A stretch of 64,000 bases of DNA from Psychrobacillus glaciei. GTDB taxonomy: Bacteria > Bacillota > Bacilli > Bacillales_A > Planococcaceae. Below are positions 7,725-17,032 of this stretch, piece by piece (the first letter of the stretch is position 1; every line of letters begins with the position of its first letter). A program made the translations under genes and the position numbers. The stretch is from contig NZ_CP031223.1 in the NCBI RefSeq assembly GCF_008973485.1, positions 868,001 to 932,000 on the forward strand, read 5' to 3'. The notes beneath the pieces are model-generated. The model made no database searches. It saw only the letters and a list, made by a program, of their open reading frames with translations, and was not told where the DNA came from.

Positions 7725-9950
7725 CTATCGTTGTACTAAATAAATCTTCTCGATTTTGTCCGCTGGAAGTGGTTTGCTAAAGAAATAACCTTGTGAGATA
7801 TCACACTGGTGATTCTTCAGAAAATCGAGCTGATCCTTTGTTTCAACACCTTCTGCGATCACCTCCTTATGAAGGTTGTGAGCTAACGTGATAATCGCTT
7901 TTACAATTATGGCATCCTTCTCATTGTTCATTAATTCACTCACGAAGGACCTATCGATCTTAATATAATCAATTGGAAAATTCTTTAGATAATTTAGTGA
8001 ACTATAACCTGTCCCAAAATCATCGATACTGATGCCAATACCGAGCGTTTTCAGCTGTTCCAATACTTGAATAGAGTAGTCGTACTCCATTGCCATATAT
8101 TCGGTGATTTCCACTACAACATATGCCGGATCGATAGCTGTACGTTCTAACACTTCTTCCATAAAAGAAATGAGATTTCTAGTAAGAAATTGTTGCGTAG
8201 ATAGATTAACTGAAATTTTTACCGGCATCATTCCAGCATCTTGCCATTTTTTGTTTTGTGAACAGGCCTCATCGATAACCCACTCGCCGATTTGAGTGAT
8301 TAATCCGTTTTCTTCTGCTAGTTTTATAAACTTTCCTGGAGGTATCAGACCTAATGTAGGATGCTGCCAGCGAATTAACGCTTCCAATCCAACTAATACA
8401 CCGGTATTATTATGAATTTGTGGCTGATAATAGAGAACAAATTCCTTATTCTCCAAAGCCTTTCTTAAATCCACCTCTAGCATGTATTCGTCCATCATTT
8501 CATTTAATAATTCAGCATTATGAACGACATAGCAATTCTTCCCTTGTGCTTTTGCCTGATACATAGCGTTATCCGCATAGACCATAAGGTTTTCCATTGA
8601 AATAGGGTAATCGGGATAAAATGCAACCCCAATACTAGCTGTTGTATGTAATTCTTTCCTACCGACATGAAAAGGTTGAAGAAACAGTTGTAGTATCTCT
8701 TCGGCTTTTTTTGTAGCATAATCAATATCAACAAAGTCTGTAAGTAGGAAGATAAATTCATCGCCACCCATTCGGGCAAGTATATCCTTTTCCCCTAGAC
8801 AACAACTTAAGCGTTTACTTACCTCAATCAGTAGCTCATCTCCGTAAGAATGACTAAAGTTATCATTAATGGTTTTAAAACGATCCAAATCAATGTATAA
8901 AAGAGCCAAGGTCCGATGATGGCCTTCGTGCAATTCTTTGATAATGGCTTCTATTTCTTTTTTTATAAATCGTCTGTTTGGGAGATTTGTTAAATCATCA
9001 TGATAAGCTAAGTAGTTGTATTTCTCTTGCAGTAAATAACGATCTGAAATGTCCCTGAACTGACCAAAGGCTCCTATCATTTTATCTTCTTCATAAATTG
9101 GTTGCGCATCGAAAAGGCACACAGTGAGGTTACCCGCATCATCTATAAATTGTATTTCTTCATTATTAAATATTTTTTCCTGGTCAAGTACTTCTTTAAA
9201 ATAGACACCTGTCAGAGGGGATTCACGAATGTTTCTACCCACAACCGAATCTCTACTGTTATTCGATATTTTTTGGGCAAAACGATTAAACTCAGTAGTA
9301 ATCCCTTTCTCATCCGTTATAACAATTCCATTTCTAGTCCTGCTTAACATAATCTGATTCATAATATTAAGCTTTTTATTTTGTTTTATTAATAGTAGTT
9401 CTCTTTCAATCGAGTCAACCGCCTGAGTTAGCATCGTTAAGAAAAGTGCATTCTGAAACTGGATGGGCATCATGATGCACACACTACCAAGCAAGTTATT
9501 TTCATCCGTATAGTGAAATGCAGTCCCGTAACAAGCAATGGTATGAAGAAACGTATGAAAATGCTGATCTCCAATAATACTGATTGGGTGCTTTTGCTGC
9601 AAAGCTAGACTAATAACATTCGTTCCTGTATCAACTTGGGTGAATTGGCTGCCACGAATAATCCCGAATTGTTCGATGGTAGACTTTATAGTTTCATCTC
9701 CTTCAATTTCAAGAAGGTAACCAGTTGCATCCGAAACAACCACAAGTATTGGAGTGCCTTTTAAGGAATCCAGTAGCTTATTTGAGAAAAAACTCACAAC
9801 TGACAGTATTTCACTATATGATTTTCTCTTCTTATCAAACTCTACTTCGTTTAAATGATTCTTTGGTTTTGATACTTCATTTGGATCCATCCCAGCCTCT
9901 ATGCACAATCTCTTAGATTCAATAATGTAGTATGGTTCCGTTGTATTCAT
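7725..9950 (-). CDS. GAF-PAS-GGDEF-EAL cyclic-di-GMP protein
   Basis: Cytoplasmic, 741 aa, no membrane segment. Residues about 55-185 resemble the GAF-type sensor at the N-terminus of AcoR-like activators. A PAS domain spans about 197-305. The GGDEF domain has an intact GGDEF motif (395-399); the inhibitory I-site reads GEKD instead of RxxD, so product inhibition may be lost. The EAL domain keeps EALIRW (523-528), the VEITEY glutamate, DDFGTGYSS, KIDRSF and AEGVET, so phosphodiesterase activity is also likely. The net direction (synthesis or breakdown of c-di-GMP) cannot be read from sequence. The ATG follows AAGGAGGAG. First gene of the operon with the TPP enzyme, hinting that the GAF/PAS part senses a metabolite of that pathway. 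Confidence 0.9.
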   Translation of the reverse strand: MNTTEPYYIIESKRLCIEAGMDPNEVSKPKNHLNEVEFDKKRKSYSEILSVVSFFSNKLLDSLKGTPILVVVSDATGYLLEIEGDETIKSTIEQFGIIRGSQFTQVDTGTNVISLALQQKHPISIIGDQHFHTFLHTIACYGTAFHYTDENNLLGSVCIMMPIQFQNALFLTMLTQAVDSIERELLLIKQNKKLNIMNQIMLSRTRNGIVITDEKGITTEFNRFAQKISNNSRDSVVGRNIRESPLTGVYFKEVLDQEKIFNNEEIQFIDDAGNLTVCLFDAQPIYEEDKMIGAFGQFRDISDRYLLQEKYNYLAYHDDLTNLPNRRFIKKEIEAIIKELHEGHHRTLALLYIDLDRFKTINDNFSHSYGDELLIEVSKRLSCCLGEKDILARMGGDEFIFLLTDFVDIDYATKKAEEILQLFLQPFHVGRKELHTTASIGVAFYPDYPISMENLMVYADNAMYQAKAQGKNCYVVHNAELLNEMMDEYMLEVDLRKALENKEFVLYYQPQIHNNTGVLVGLEALIRWQHPTLGLIPPGKFIKLAEENGLITQIGEWVIDEACSQNKKWQDAGMMPVKISVNLSTQQFLTRNLISFMEEVLERTAIDPAYVVVEITEYMAMEYDYSIQVLEQLKTLGIGISIDDFGTGYSSLNYLKNFPIDYIKIDRSFVSELMNNEKDAIIVKAIITLAHNLHKEVIAEGVETKDQLDFLKNHQCDISQGYFFSKPLPADKIEKIYLVQR

Positions 9951-10401
9951 ATTCTCCTCCTTAAGTCCTTATAGATAATATATATTTTAGCCTAAAAACT
10001 AAGTAGAGTTGTTATTTTTTTTAAAAAAATTGTGACCTGTCCCAGTGTAAGAACAATTATACACTATTCTGATAATAGTCGACACTTCAAAAGTAAAAAA
10101 AGAGTCCTAATGTAAGGAATGATTCTACATTCTGACAATTTACTACAATTCAAGATTCTTCCTATCCAAGAATCTCTTCTACACTTGAATAAATAAAGTG
10201 TAGGAGAGATTTTTTTTTAATGACGTGCATAGCCCACTGAGGACTGCGTTGCATTATTACAGTATATAGATAACAAATTAGGTTTCCCAGTTAGCTGAGC
10301 AATTAGGTTGAAGTAATGCCGATGAATAGGAAACTTGTGTTCTGTAGTGTAATAAAGAGAGAGGAGATGATGGTTTTGGTTAGCTTGGTTCGTGAAGAAA
10401 G
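9951..10401. other. Intergenic region with repeats
   Basis: Contains an unpaired stretch related to the IS target repeat (GTCCCAGTGTAAG...ACTATTCTGATAAT, 10036-10080) and then hairpin repeat A2. No gene recognised. Confidence 0.5.
10125..10215 (+). repeat. Hairpin repeat family A, copy A2
   Basis: TTCTGACAATTTACTACAAT, then CAAGATTCTTCCTATCCAAG, then the stem AATCTCTTCTACACTT (10171-10186) pairing with AAGTGTAGGAGAGATT (10196-10211) with one G-T pair, then eight or more T. Nearly the same wording occurs at 15110-15195. The T run would make it a usable terminator, but no plus-strand gene precedes it. Confidence 0.7.
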
Positions 10402-10708
10402 AGTCAATATACGGAAGAACTTTTGAATCTTCGAAATGATTTTGTATTTAAGACCTTTTTTTGGAAGTAAGAGAAGCAATCATTTACTACGTGAATTACT
10501 AAATGCGGTATTGGAAGACAAAATTATATCCGTTGAAATTAGAAATACAAACTTTCAGATGATGCATTCAAATGACAAAGCTTCTTCTATGGATCTTTGT
10601 GCGATCATGGGAAGTGGAGAGCAGATTAATATTGAGATGCAAGAACATGGACATCGGGCACTTCCAGAAATAATATCGATAGCACTTAAAAACTTAGAAT
10701 TCTACTAA
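10402..10708 (+). pseudogene. Rpn/PD-(D/E)XK transposase-like nuclease, 5' fragment
   Basis: Translation gives LLNLRNDFVFKTFFGSKRSN and then LLNAVLEDKIISVEIRNTNF, ending in INIEMQEHGH, which is the start of Rpn-family recombination-promoting nucleases, with the IEMQ part of the nuclease core. The first piece is in a different frame from the second: a run of seven T at 10454-10460 has one base too many. No start codon is available before the break, and the frame ends at 10708, at about a third of the usual length. This is a dead remnant of a mobile gene. Confidence 0.65.
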
Positions 10709-10924
10709 TTTAAAGCAAGTCTAATGGACTAATTAAATTTCACTTTCAAAAAGAGGATTTTAACCTTTTTTAGGATGACATCCCACAAAAGATAAGCATA
10801 TTATGTATATCCACGAGCTAGTTTCTTTAGTTTGTCCGTGTGTTTCTTATGTCAATTTTGAAGGCAATGAGTCTGACACAAGATGTTGGATCTAGGAGTT
10901 ATAAAGAAGAAGGAAAAAAGGTTA

Positions 10925-11263
10925 ATGAGGAAACAATATTTTCATCACATGCAATTCTTTGAAGGATACGTACGAAATTACCGAAGACTAAATCTATCTT
11001 CCGCACATAATTGTTCCATGTTTACAAAAAGAGAAATAGATTATTTTGCTAATCTAGGTGAGATATTTGGATTTGATGCATTTGTGGAAGATACTAAATT
11101 TGATAAGTTACTTACACATTCAGGGCAAATAGACTTATCATGGCGGAAGTGGGATAAACGGCATGACGAGGAGAATTTCTTGTATCCTGCACTTCACTTA
11201 GAAAGAGAATATATCTGGAGTAAAGATGAGGAAACAATTAGAAAGCTCTTTTCCGACACGTAA
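10925..11263 (+). CDS. Hypothetical protein
   Basis: I do not recognise this 112-aa protein. The ATG at 10925 follows AAGGAAAAAAGG at a reasonable distance; an ATG 42 bp earlier has no clear site. The sequence is charged and aromatic-rich (HHMQFFEGYVRNYRRLN, DLSWRKWDKRHDEENFLYP), without signal peptide or membrane segments, and looks like a folded soluble protein. It follows the Rpn remnant by about 215 bp and may itself be a leftover of an accessory insertion. Confidence 0.45.
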   Translation: MRKQYFHHMQFFEGYVRNYRRLNLSSAHNCSMFTKREIDYFANLGEIFGFDAFVEDTKFDKLLTHSGQIDLSWRKWDKRHDEENFLYPALHLEREYIWSKDEETIRKLFSDT

Positions 11264-11586
11264 GAGGGCCTTGTTCCACGTAATGTAATATATAATCTAT
11301 GGAGAGAATAGACGATCTAAACAGCTTGGTCATTCCAAAAAATAGGCTTTAAATGTCTAATGTATTAATGGTCTATCGTTATTATGATTCATATCTTACA
11401 ATCTAACGAGAATGTGCCTATTATTTCACACCCACAGGTTTATTTAAAACAAGGGAAGCATTTGTAAAGAAGACGAGTTAGGATACTGGAATATGCGTTT
11501 TCAAGAAGAGTGTGAGGCATTACCAAATAGTCTAGTGATGGTCAAAAGTTAGAGAGCATTTGCATCCCCTATATGAGAGCTAAAGA

Positions 11587-11643
11587 AAAAAGACCTTTTT
11601 GAAGTGTAGCCTAATAGAGGCAGCATTTCAAAAAGGTCTTTTT
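11587..11643. terminator. Bidirectional terminator hairpin
   Basis: Perfect 17-bp stem AAAAAGACCTTTTTGAA (11587-11603) with its complement at 11627-11643, bounded by A and T runs on both strands. It lies 6 bp beyond the stop of the minus-strand membrane protein and 320 bp after the hypothetical gene. Between 11264 and 11586 I see nothing else. Confidence 0.8.
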
Positions 11644-11649
11644 CATATT

Positions 11650-12621
11650 CTAGACGTTTTGGATAGTTAGATCATGCGGGGTATCTAGTTTTGATTTCCT
11701 ATTTTCTATATTGTTTAAATACAACCGTTCAAAATCTTCTTGAGTCAATTGTGTATTCCCTCTATCAAGAAGGTTTTCTTTTAACGTTTTAATAAGTGCG
11801 TTTCTTTCTTCGTTTAACTTATTAAACGGATAAATAATTTTGTTATTTACATATTTGACCATATTTTTATTTAAGATTATGCTAACTACTCGATAAGTTA
11901 GTAGACAATAAACAAAAGCTCCTATTAATAATCCAAATATGTAACTATTGGTAGGTGCTTTATATACATTCAAAGAAAAAACAGTATACAAAAGAGTTGC
12001 ACAAAAAACAAGGAACCATGTGTTGACTTTCATTTCTTTACGTTTCTCGTGCAAATTGTATCTAGTAACAACACCGGGTAATACTCTTGTAATGTACTTT
12101 TCCATTTTAATGGCTCTTAACGGATTGATTAAATGGAGTATATCTTCATCACTCAACTGATCTACATTCGTCACATTCCGTTTAAGTATGTGAATATCAT
12201 TTTGAATTCCATTCTTTTCTTGAAGGAAACGTTGGTAACCTAACTGGAATCCTGAATAAGGGATACTAGTAAATAATAACGAAATACCAATAGTACAAAG
12301 CCAGGTAATTGCTAAGATACCATTATAGATACTAAAGGTGGAAAGGATGTTCATTTTATTTATCACAAAAACGAAAAAACAGGAGATTCCATAGGATGAA
12401 ATAGTATTGCTAATAAGAATAGTAATTCCATTCTCCACCTTCTTGCTTAATATTACGTATATACATGACACGACGACTGGATAGGTTAATACAAGAAAAT
12501 TAAATGATACCAAGTTTTTTATAAGTATTAATAAAGAAGTGGTTGCTCCAACTGCTATTAAACTGAAGAAAATAGCTGAAAATATTTCTTTGTTCTTAAT
12601 GATACTTTGATCATCTCTCAT
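11650..12621 (-). CDS. Hypothetical multi-pass membrane protein
   Basis: Unrecognised 323-aa integral membrane protein. The ATG at 12621 (MRDDQSII) has TTGGGG just upstream; a TTG four codons earlier overlaps that site. There are about four hydrophobic spans in the first 110 residues (IFSAIFFSLIAVGATTSLLI, FNFLVLTYPVVVSCIYVIL, then two more), a cytoplasm-like polar stretch (about 115-195) with HILKRNVTNVDQLSDEDILH, two more spans (about 205-225 and 232-252) and a charged tail. No enzyme or transporter motif is visible. Single gene between its terminator and an AT-rich spacer. Confidence 0.65.
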   Translation of the reverse strand: MRDDQSIIKNKEIFSAIFFSLIAVGATTSLLILIKNLVSFNFLVLTYPVVVSCIYVILSKKVENGITILISNTISSYGISCFFVFVINKMNILSTFSIYNGILAITWLCTIGISLLFTSIPYSGFQLGYQRFLQEKNGIQNDIHILKRNVTNVDQLSDEDILHLINPLRAIKMEKYITRVLPGVVTRYNLHEKRKEMKVNTWFLVFCATLLYTVFSLNVYKAPTNSYIFGLLIGAFVYCLLTYRVVSIILNKNMVKYVNNKIIYPFNKLNEERNALIKTLKENLLDRGNTQLTQEDFERLYLNNIENRKSKLDTPHDLTIQNV

Positions 12622-12965
12622 GGATAACCCCAATTCTATTATTTTTCTACTAGGTAATGAATTAAAACTTCACTATTTTTAGTCATTTGAACTAGAATTT
12701 AAATATAAGAAGTAAAATTTTATTTCTGTGTATTACAAATATACTATATAGGTAGGGATAAATAAATAAAAAATTTTCGACATTTTCCAATATTAAGTGA
12801 CATTCGACTAGTAGGAGGCGCATTTCCCTGTGCTGGACATACTTTAAAGACTATTCTGGTAACTAAATAAAGTTTTCATTGCTTTAGCCCTCATAGTATT
12901 TTTTGCTTGTCTGTAATATATACAGAAATAAACGACAAATACTGACTACCTTTTTCCAACCACAC
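12622..12965. other. AT-rich intergenic region
   Basis: Promoter region of the membrane-protein gene on one side and the tail of the OsmC transcription unit on the other. Nothing else recognised. Confidence 0.4.
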
Positions 12966-13012
12966 AAAAAAAGGAGTAAATCCAATTGAATATGGGATTT
13001 ACTCCTTTTTTA
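12966..13012 (-). terminator. Terminator of the OsmC gene
   Basis: Stem AAAAAGGAGTAAATCC / GGATTTACTCCTTTTT with an 11-nt loop and a T run in the minus direction, immediately after the OsmC stop codon. A T run on the plus strand means it could work both ways. Confidence 0.8.
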
Positions 13013-13017
13013 ACACG

Positions 13018-13404
13018 TTACTCTTTTAGTTCATACGTTTCAACGAGTTCTATTGAACCAATGACAGATTGTGCCATTGAGCAGTTCTTCTTTGTCAATT
13101 CTAAAACCTTATCCATTCTAGATGGGTTAATTTCTGGCCCTTCAATGATAAAATGAAGATGAATTTTTTCCACCCTGTTCGCTATCTCCGCATTTCGATT
13201 TACTTCCTTGACTTCAATGGTAATGTTTTCAGCAGGCATACGCATTTTTTCTAGGATGTTCCGCATCACACCCCCACTACATACCGCAAGAGAAGAAACA
13301 AGCAGTTGATAAGGTCTGAACCCATACTCGTCGTTTCCGGAAATTGTCAACTCTCCGAAGGCAGTTTCTGTAACAAATCCATTCTTCGTCATTTCAAATT
13401 TCAT
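13018..13404 (-). CDS. OsmC family (peroxiredoxin-like) protein
   Basis: 128 aa, typical for short OsmC/YhfA-type proteins that reduce organic hydroperoxides or act as thiol proteins in the cytoplasm. The ATG at 13404 has AAAGGGG in front; the longer open frame starting at 13563 is an artefact. The conserved PYQLLVSSLAVCSGG motif and the second cysteine region (KKNCSMAQSVIGSIEL) are both present, so the cysteine pair needed for activity is intact. It has its own terminator and seems to be a single-gene unit. Confidence 0.85.
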   Translation of the reverse strand: MKFEMTKNGFVTETAFGELTISGNDEYGFRPYQLLVSSLAVCSGGVMRNILEKMRMPAENITIEVKEVNRNAEIANRVEKIHLHFIIEGPEINPSRMDKVLELTKKNCSMAQSVIGSIELVETYELKE

Positions 13405-13600
13405 AACTATTGGCCCCTTTGAAATAAAATTATATATGATTTTATTAGGAGATGGGAAGCCAGAGGACGATATGAAGGGAGTGAAAAACAATAAACTAGA
13501 ATATTTTTTTTGATTTATCCAGTCGATGTTGTAACTAAAAAAGCGTTTGAAAAAATTCCTCATTATTCTAATAATGCATTAAAATTCAAAATACTTTATA

Positions 13601-13650
13601 ACTTATAATACCTTCTAGACTTGAGTGAATAAAGGGTAGGAGGTGGTTGT
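13601..13650 (+). repeat. Hairpin repeat family A, degenerate copy A3
   Basis: AATACCTTCTAGACTT followed by GAGTGAATAAAGGGTAGGAG, clearly related to copies A1, A2 and A4 but with several unpaired positions in the stem. It lies in the 400-bp spacer between the divergent OsmC and histidine kinase genes; I see nothing else there. Confidence 0.5.
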
Positions 13651-13802
13651 ATTTCATTTTTAAGCCTTTACTCTAAAATTAGGGTTTATTGGTGCCCAAC
13701 CATCAAATGATCAACAGAAGTGAAGTTGCTCAATCAAGGATTATATGTGACAATATAACTAAATATCATATAGATGTATGAATCATGCCAAGGGGATAGA
13801 AA

Positions 13803-15095
13803 ATGAAACCTAATAAGGATATTTTCCGGATAATACCATTTTTATACGTAATTATAGGGCCGATTTGGATTATCGGTACAGATTATTTAATAAGTATTTC
13901 TAACTTTTCTGATGAAAAGGCTATTTTAATGGATAAATTTAAAGGTTTGTTATTCGTTATCCTCACCGCGGTACTTTTGTTTGTCTTGATAAAAAATCTA
14001 AGGGACACTAAACAAATCGAAGAGGAAAAAGAGAAGCTCTCGTTGTTAATTGATGCAATGCCTGACTTTGTCTTATTTAAAGATGGGGAAGGAAAGTTGC
14101 TGCAAATAAATAAGTTTGGTTCAGAGTTATTCGAACTGGAGGGTATTGATTATAAAGGTAAGACAGATAAAGAGATGGCGGAATATACAGACTTCTATCA
14201 TGATGCTCTAATATACTGTATCGGCACGGATGAAGAAGCGTGGAAGGAAGGAAAGATAAGTCGTTGTGAAGAGACAATCCCTTTGCGAGATGGTTCAGAT
14301 AAATTTTTCGATGCATTCAAAGTGCCTATTTTTAATACGGACGGTTCGAGAAAAGGATTGGTTGTCATTGGAAGAGATATTACCTCTTTAAAAGAAGCAG
14401 AAAGCAAGTTAAGACAATCAGAAAAAATGTCTGCATTAGGGGAATTAGCTGCAGGTATTGTACATGAAATACGAAACCCTCTTGCTATCATTCAAGGTTA
14501 TATGCAAATGAGTCAAGCAAAAAAAATAAATCTTGACGAACATATGGATATCTTAATGGACGAAATAAATCGAATAAATCGTATTGTGAACGAACTATTA
14601 ATGATTGCGAAACCAGCTGATATTGTTTTGACTAACCAAAACATAAATGCCATTGTAAGAGATGTCGTACAATTGTTTTCAATGGAAGCAACCCAACAAA
14701 GCAAGAGATTAAACATGATTGACCTAGAACAATTTGATACAGATTGCAATGAATATAAACTAAAACAAGTTTTTATAAATATTCTAAAAAATGCACTAGA
14801 GGCAATCTCCACAGATGGCGAAGTTAACATCACGATATATGAAAAGAATGAGAATTATTTAGCTATTAAGTTTGAGGATAATGGCTGTGGAATGGAAGAA
14901 GCTGATTTACATAACATGGGTGATCCCTTTTACAGCTTAAAAGAAAATGGAATTGGCTTAGGAATGACCGTAAGCTATAGCATCATCGAAGCACACAAAG
15001 GATCTATCCATATCACAAGCGAAGTGAATGTAGGGACAAGCGTGGAAATATTGTTACCGAAGTCTAAAAGCATCCCTGTGGAAAAAGTGTGTTAA
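13803..15095 (+). CDS. PAS-domain sensor histidine kinase (sporulation-kinase type)
   Basis: Membrane sensor kinase of 430 aa. Two transmembrane segments (about 11-32 and 47-64) enclose a very short loop. A PAS domain follows (about 78-195; DAMPDFVLFKDGEG). The HisKA H-box is AAGIVHEIRNPLAII with phospho-acceptor His221. The ATPase domain has the N-box (FINILKNALEAI), the G1 box (DNGCGM) and the F/G2 region (DPFYSLKENGIGLGM). This layout is that of the orphan kinases feeding the sporulation phosphorelay (KinB/KinE-like). No response regulator gene is adjacent, consistent with an orphan kinase, but the target is unproven. Weak ribosome binding site (AAGGGGAT). Confidence 0.85.
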   Translation: MKPNKDIFRIIPFLYVIIGPIWIIGTDYLISISNFSDEKAILMDKFKGLLFVILTAVLLFVLIKNLRDTKQIEEEKEKLSLLIDAMPDFVLFKDGEGKLLQINKFGSELFELEGIDYKGKTDKEMAEYTDFYHDALIYCIGTDEEAWKEGKISRCEETIPLRDGSDKFFDAFKVPIFNTDGSRKGLVVIGRDITSLKEAESKLRQSEKMSALGELAAGIVHEIRNPLAIIQGYMQMSQAKKINLDEHMDILMDEINRINRIVNELLMIAKPADIVLTNQNINAIVRDVVQLFSMEATQQSKRLNMIDLEQFDTDCNEYKLKQVFINILKNALEAISTDGEVNITIYEKNENYLAIKFEDNGCGMEEADLHNMGDPFYSLKENGIGLGMTVSYSIIEAHKGSIHITSEVNVGTSVEILLPKSKSIPVEKVC

Positions 15096-15109
15096 AAACA
15101 ATTAAACGC

Positions 15110-15240
15110 TATTCTGCTAATTTATTACAATTCAAGATTCTTCTTATCCAAGAATACCTCCTGCACTTGAATGGTTAATGTGTAGGAGGTATTTAAAAAC
15201 CAGTCCCTGTGTTAGACAGGCACCTGCCAGATCTATAACC
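15110..15240 (+). repeat. Hairpin repeat family A, copy A4, with composite tail
   Basis: TATTCTGCTAATTTATTACA, then TTCAAGATTCTTCTTATCC, then the stem AATACCTCCTGCAC pairing with GTGTAGGAGGTATT (15153-15193). It is followed by CAGTCCCTGTGT, the same words that border the IS target repeat, and a short GGCACCTGCC. It begins 14 bp after the histidine kinase stop and may serve as its terminator. The rest of the spacer to 15687 shows nothing recognisable apart from the promoter region of the next gene. Confidence 0.65.
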
Positions 15241-15687
15241 ATTATAGAAAAGCTGTTCCAGCAATTCTGAAAATGAGGAGTATTTCAGAGTATCTCTTAA
15301 GAGAACATCAGTTTAAAAGAACGACTTACAGCCTGATAATCTAGTGTTTTTTGCTTGCAATAGAGGAAAAGCGTGGACCTTTAAGTGATGGTGTTTGCTA
15401 ACTTTTAAAGCAACATGTCCTTATATTAGACGAGTTATGCACTATAAGAAGATGGGGAAATTTATCTTTTCAATGAGGAGTGGTCAGAGTGAAAACTTAG
15501 GCTGCTTGTTTTGATTTATGAATTACTCATTAAAACATGGTCTTGTGTAAAACTTTTTTGTATAATTCTGAAAATATAAAAAGAGTCTTATATTGTAATT
15601 AGCTGTCGAATTTTATAAAGTATTGTACAGGATTTTCTGGTAATATTAATATATATTACTGGAAAAGGTATAAGGTGGGGTAAAAGT

Positions 15688-16482
15688 ATGCTAAGCAAGC
15701 TTATCCGTAAAAAGCAACCAGCTTTAAATAGTGAGCTTATAAAAAGAAAAGAACTATCCCAATTAGAACAGTTGCCATCTCATATATCTATTATTATGGA
15801 TGGAAATGGTAGATGGGCTACTAAACGAACTTTACCAAGGATTGCTGGTCATTACGAAGGGATGAAAACGGTCAAGAAAATAACCAAGTTCGCAAATGAG
15901 ATTGGTATTAAAACCTTATCCCTCTATGCATTCTCTACGGAAAACTGGAGAAGGCCTAAAAAAGAAGTAGATTATCTTATGCGTTTACCAGAAGAGCTCT
16001 TGGGTAAGTATTTACCAGAGTTAATAGAGCAAAATGTTCGAGTAACGATGATAGGTAATCACGAACTCCTTCCTGAACATACTAAAAGAGCGATCACGAA
16101 TGCAATAGAAGAAACCTTACATAACGATGGTCTTATTTTAAATTTTGCATTCAACTATGGCAGTCGAGATGAGATTGTTCAATCCGTTAAACAAATTGTA
16201 AACAAAGTACAGCAGGGGTCGATCTCCAGTGATGAAATTACAGAAGAATTAGTTAGTAGTCATTTAATGACTAACGAATTGACCGAGCCAGATTTACTTA
16301 TTCGTACTAGTGGTGAAATTCGTTTAAGTAACTTTATGCTTTGGCAGCTTGCGTATACCGAATTTTGGTTCACGGATACTCTTTGGCCAGACTTTGATGA
16401 ATCTTGCTTAATGGATGCTATTGAAAGTTATCAAAAAAGGAACAGAAAATATGGTGGGCTTAAGCAAGAAGAAGTAAACTAG
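15688..16482 (+). CDS. Isoprenyl transferase, UppS-like, stand-alone paralogue
   Basis: Cis-prenyltransferase of 264 aa that should condense isopentenyl diphosphate onto farnesyl diphosphate. Catalytic Asp38 lies in IIMDGNGRWA, followed by RIAGHYEGMKTV, SLYAFSTENW (substrate binding) and the C-terminal RTSGEIRLSNFMLWQLAYTE block. About 30 charged residues precede the core. Housekeeping uppS normally lies between frr and cdsA; here the gene is alone, with its own AAGGTGGGG site and hairpin A5 behind it. I therefore take it as a second copy, perhaps making a carrier lipid of another length or serving a special stage; this is inference. Confidence 0.88.
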   Translation: MLSKLIRKKQPALNSELIKRKELSQLEQLPSHISIIMDGNGRWATKRTLPRIAGHYEGMKTVKKITKFANEIGIKTLSLYAFSTENWRRPKKEVDYLMRLPEELLGKYLPELIEQNVRVTMIGNHELLPEHTKRAITNAIEETLHNDGLILNFAFNYGSRDEIVQSVKQIVNKVQQGSISSDEITEELVSSHLMTNELTEPDLLIRTSGEIRLSNFMLWQLAYTEFWFTDTLWPDFDESCLMDAIESYQKRNRKYGGLKQEEVN

Positions 16483-16519
16483 TAACCTATATTAGTTGAT
16501 TTGAAACTGGATTCTTCTC

Positions 16520-16566
16520 AATTAGCAGCTCCTACACATGAAAGATAATGTGTAGGAGTTTTATAT
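16520..16566 (+). terminator. Hairpin repeat A5 / probable terminator of the UppS-like gene
   Basis: Stem CTCCTACACAT (16529-16539) / ATGTGTAGGAG (16548-16558) with a short T-rich tail, 46 bp after the stop. The sequence belongs to hairpin family A. From here to 17032 I see no gene, only a dyad TTTAGACG / CGTCTAAA (16991-16998, 17030-17037) at the end of the EAL gene that may terminate it. Confidence 0.65.
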
Positions 16567-17032
16567 TTTGCTCAACAAACCACACCTAATGAGGGGAATC
16601 ACTTTAGCAGATTTTATCCGAATGTTATCCATGTTCAGATGTGCTAACCTTGATGGATGATTTCCATGAAAGAAGTAGTACATCCAAGACCGCTAAAATA
16701 GTCGGTTATCTCTCATAAAGTTAACATATTTTATGTAGGAATGGTTGGTTTTATCCCGGAATTGGTTGCTCTTCCCTGGGATACGCTTTAAACTAGATGC
16801 CGCAATTATTATTCTGAGTCTGACATAAAGAAATGATGATATCGAGGTGGAGAGTAAACTGTATAAACTTTCAATATACACAAAAAAGCATTGTTTAATA
16901 TTCTATGACTATGTTACCAAGGAAAAAAATCAACGCTTTCTAATTTACAAATATTCGAGGATTTTGATGTGAAAGTGGGAATATATAATTTAGACGAAAA
17001 AACGAATAGCATGCAAAATATAGATTTTCCGT

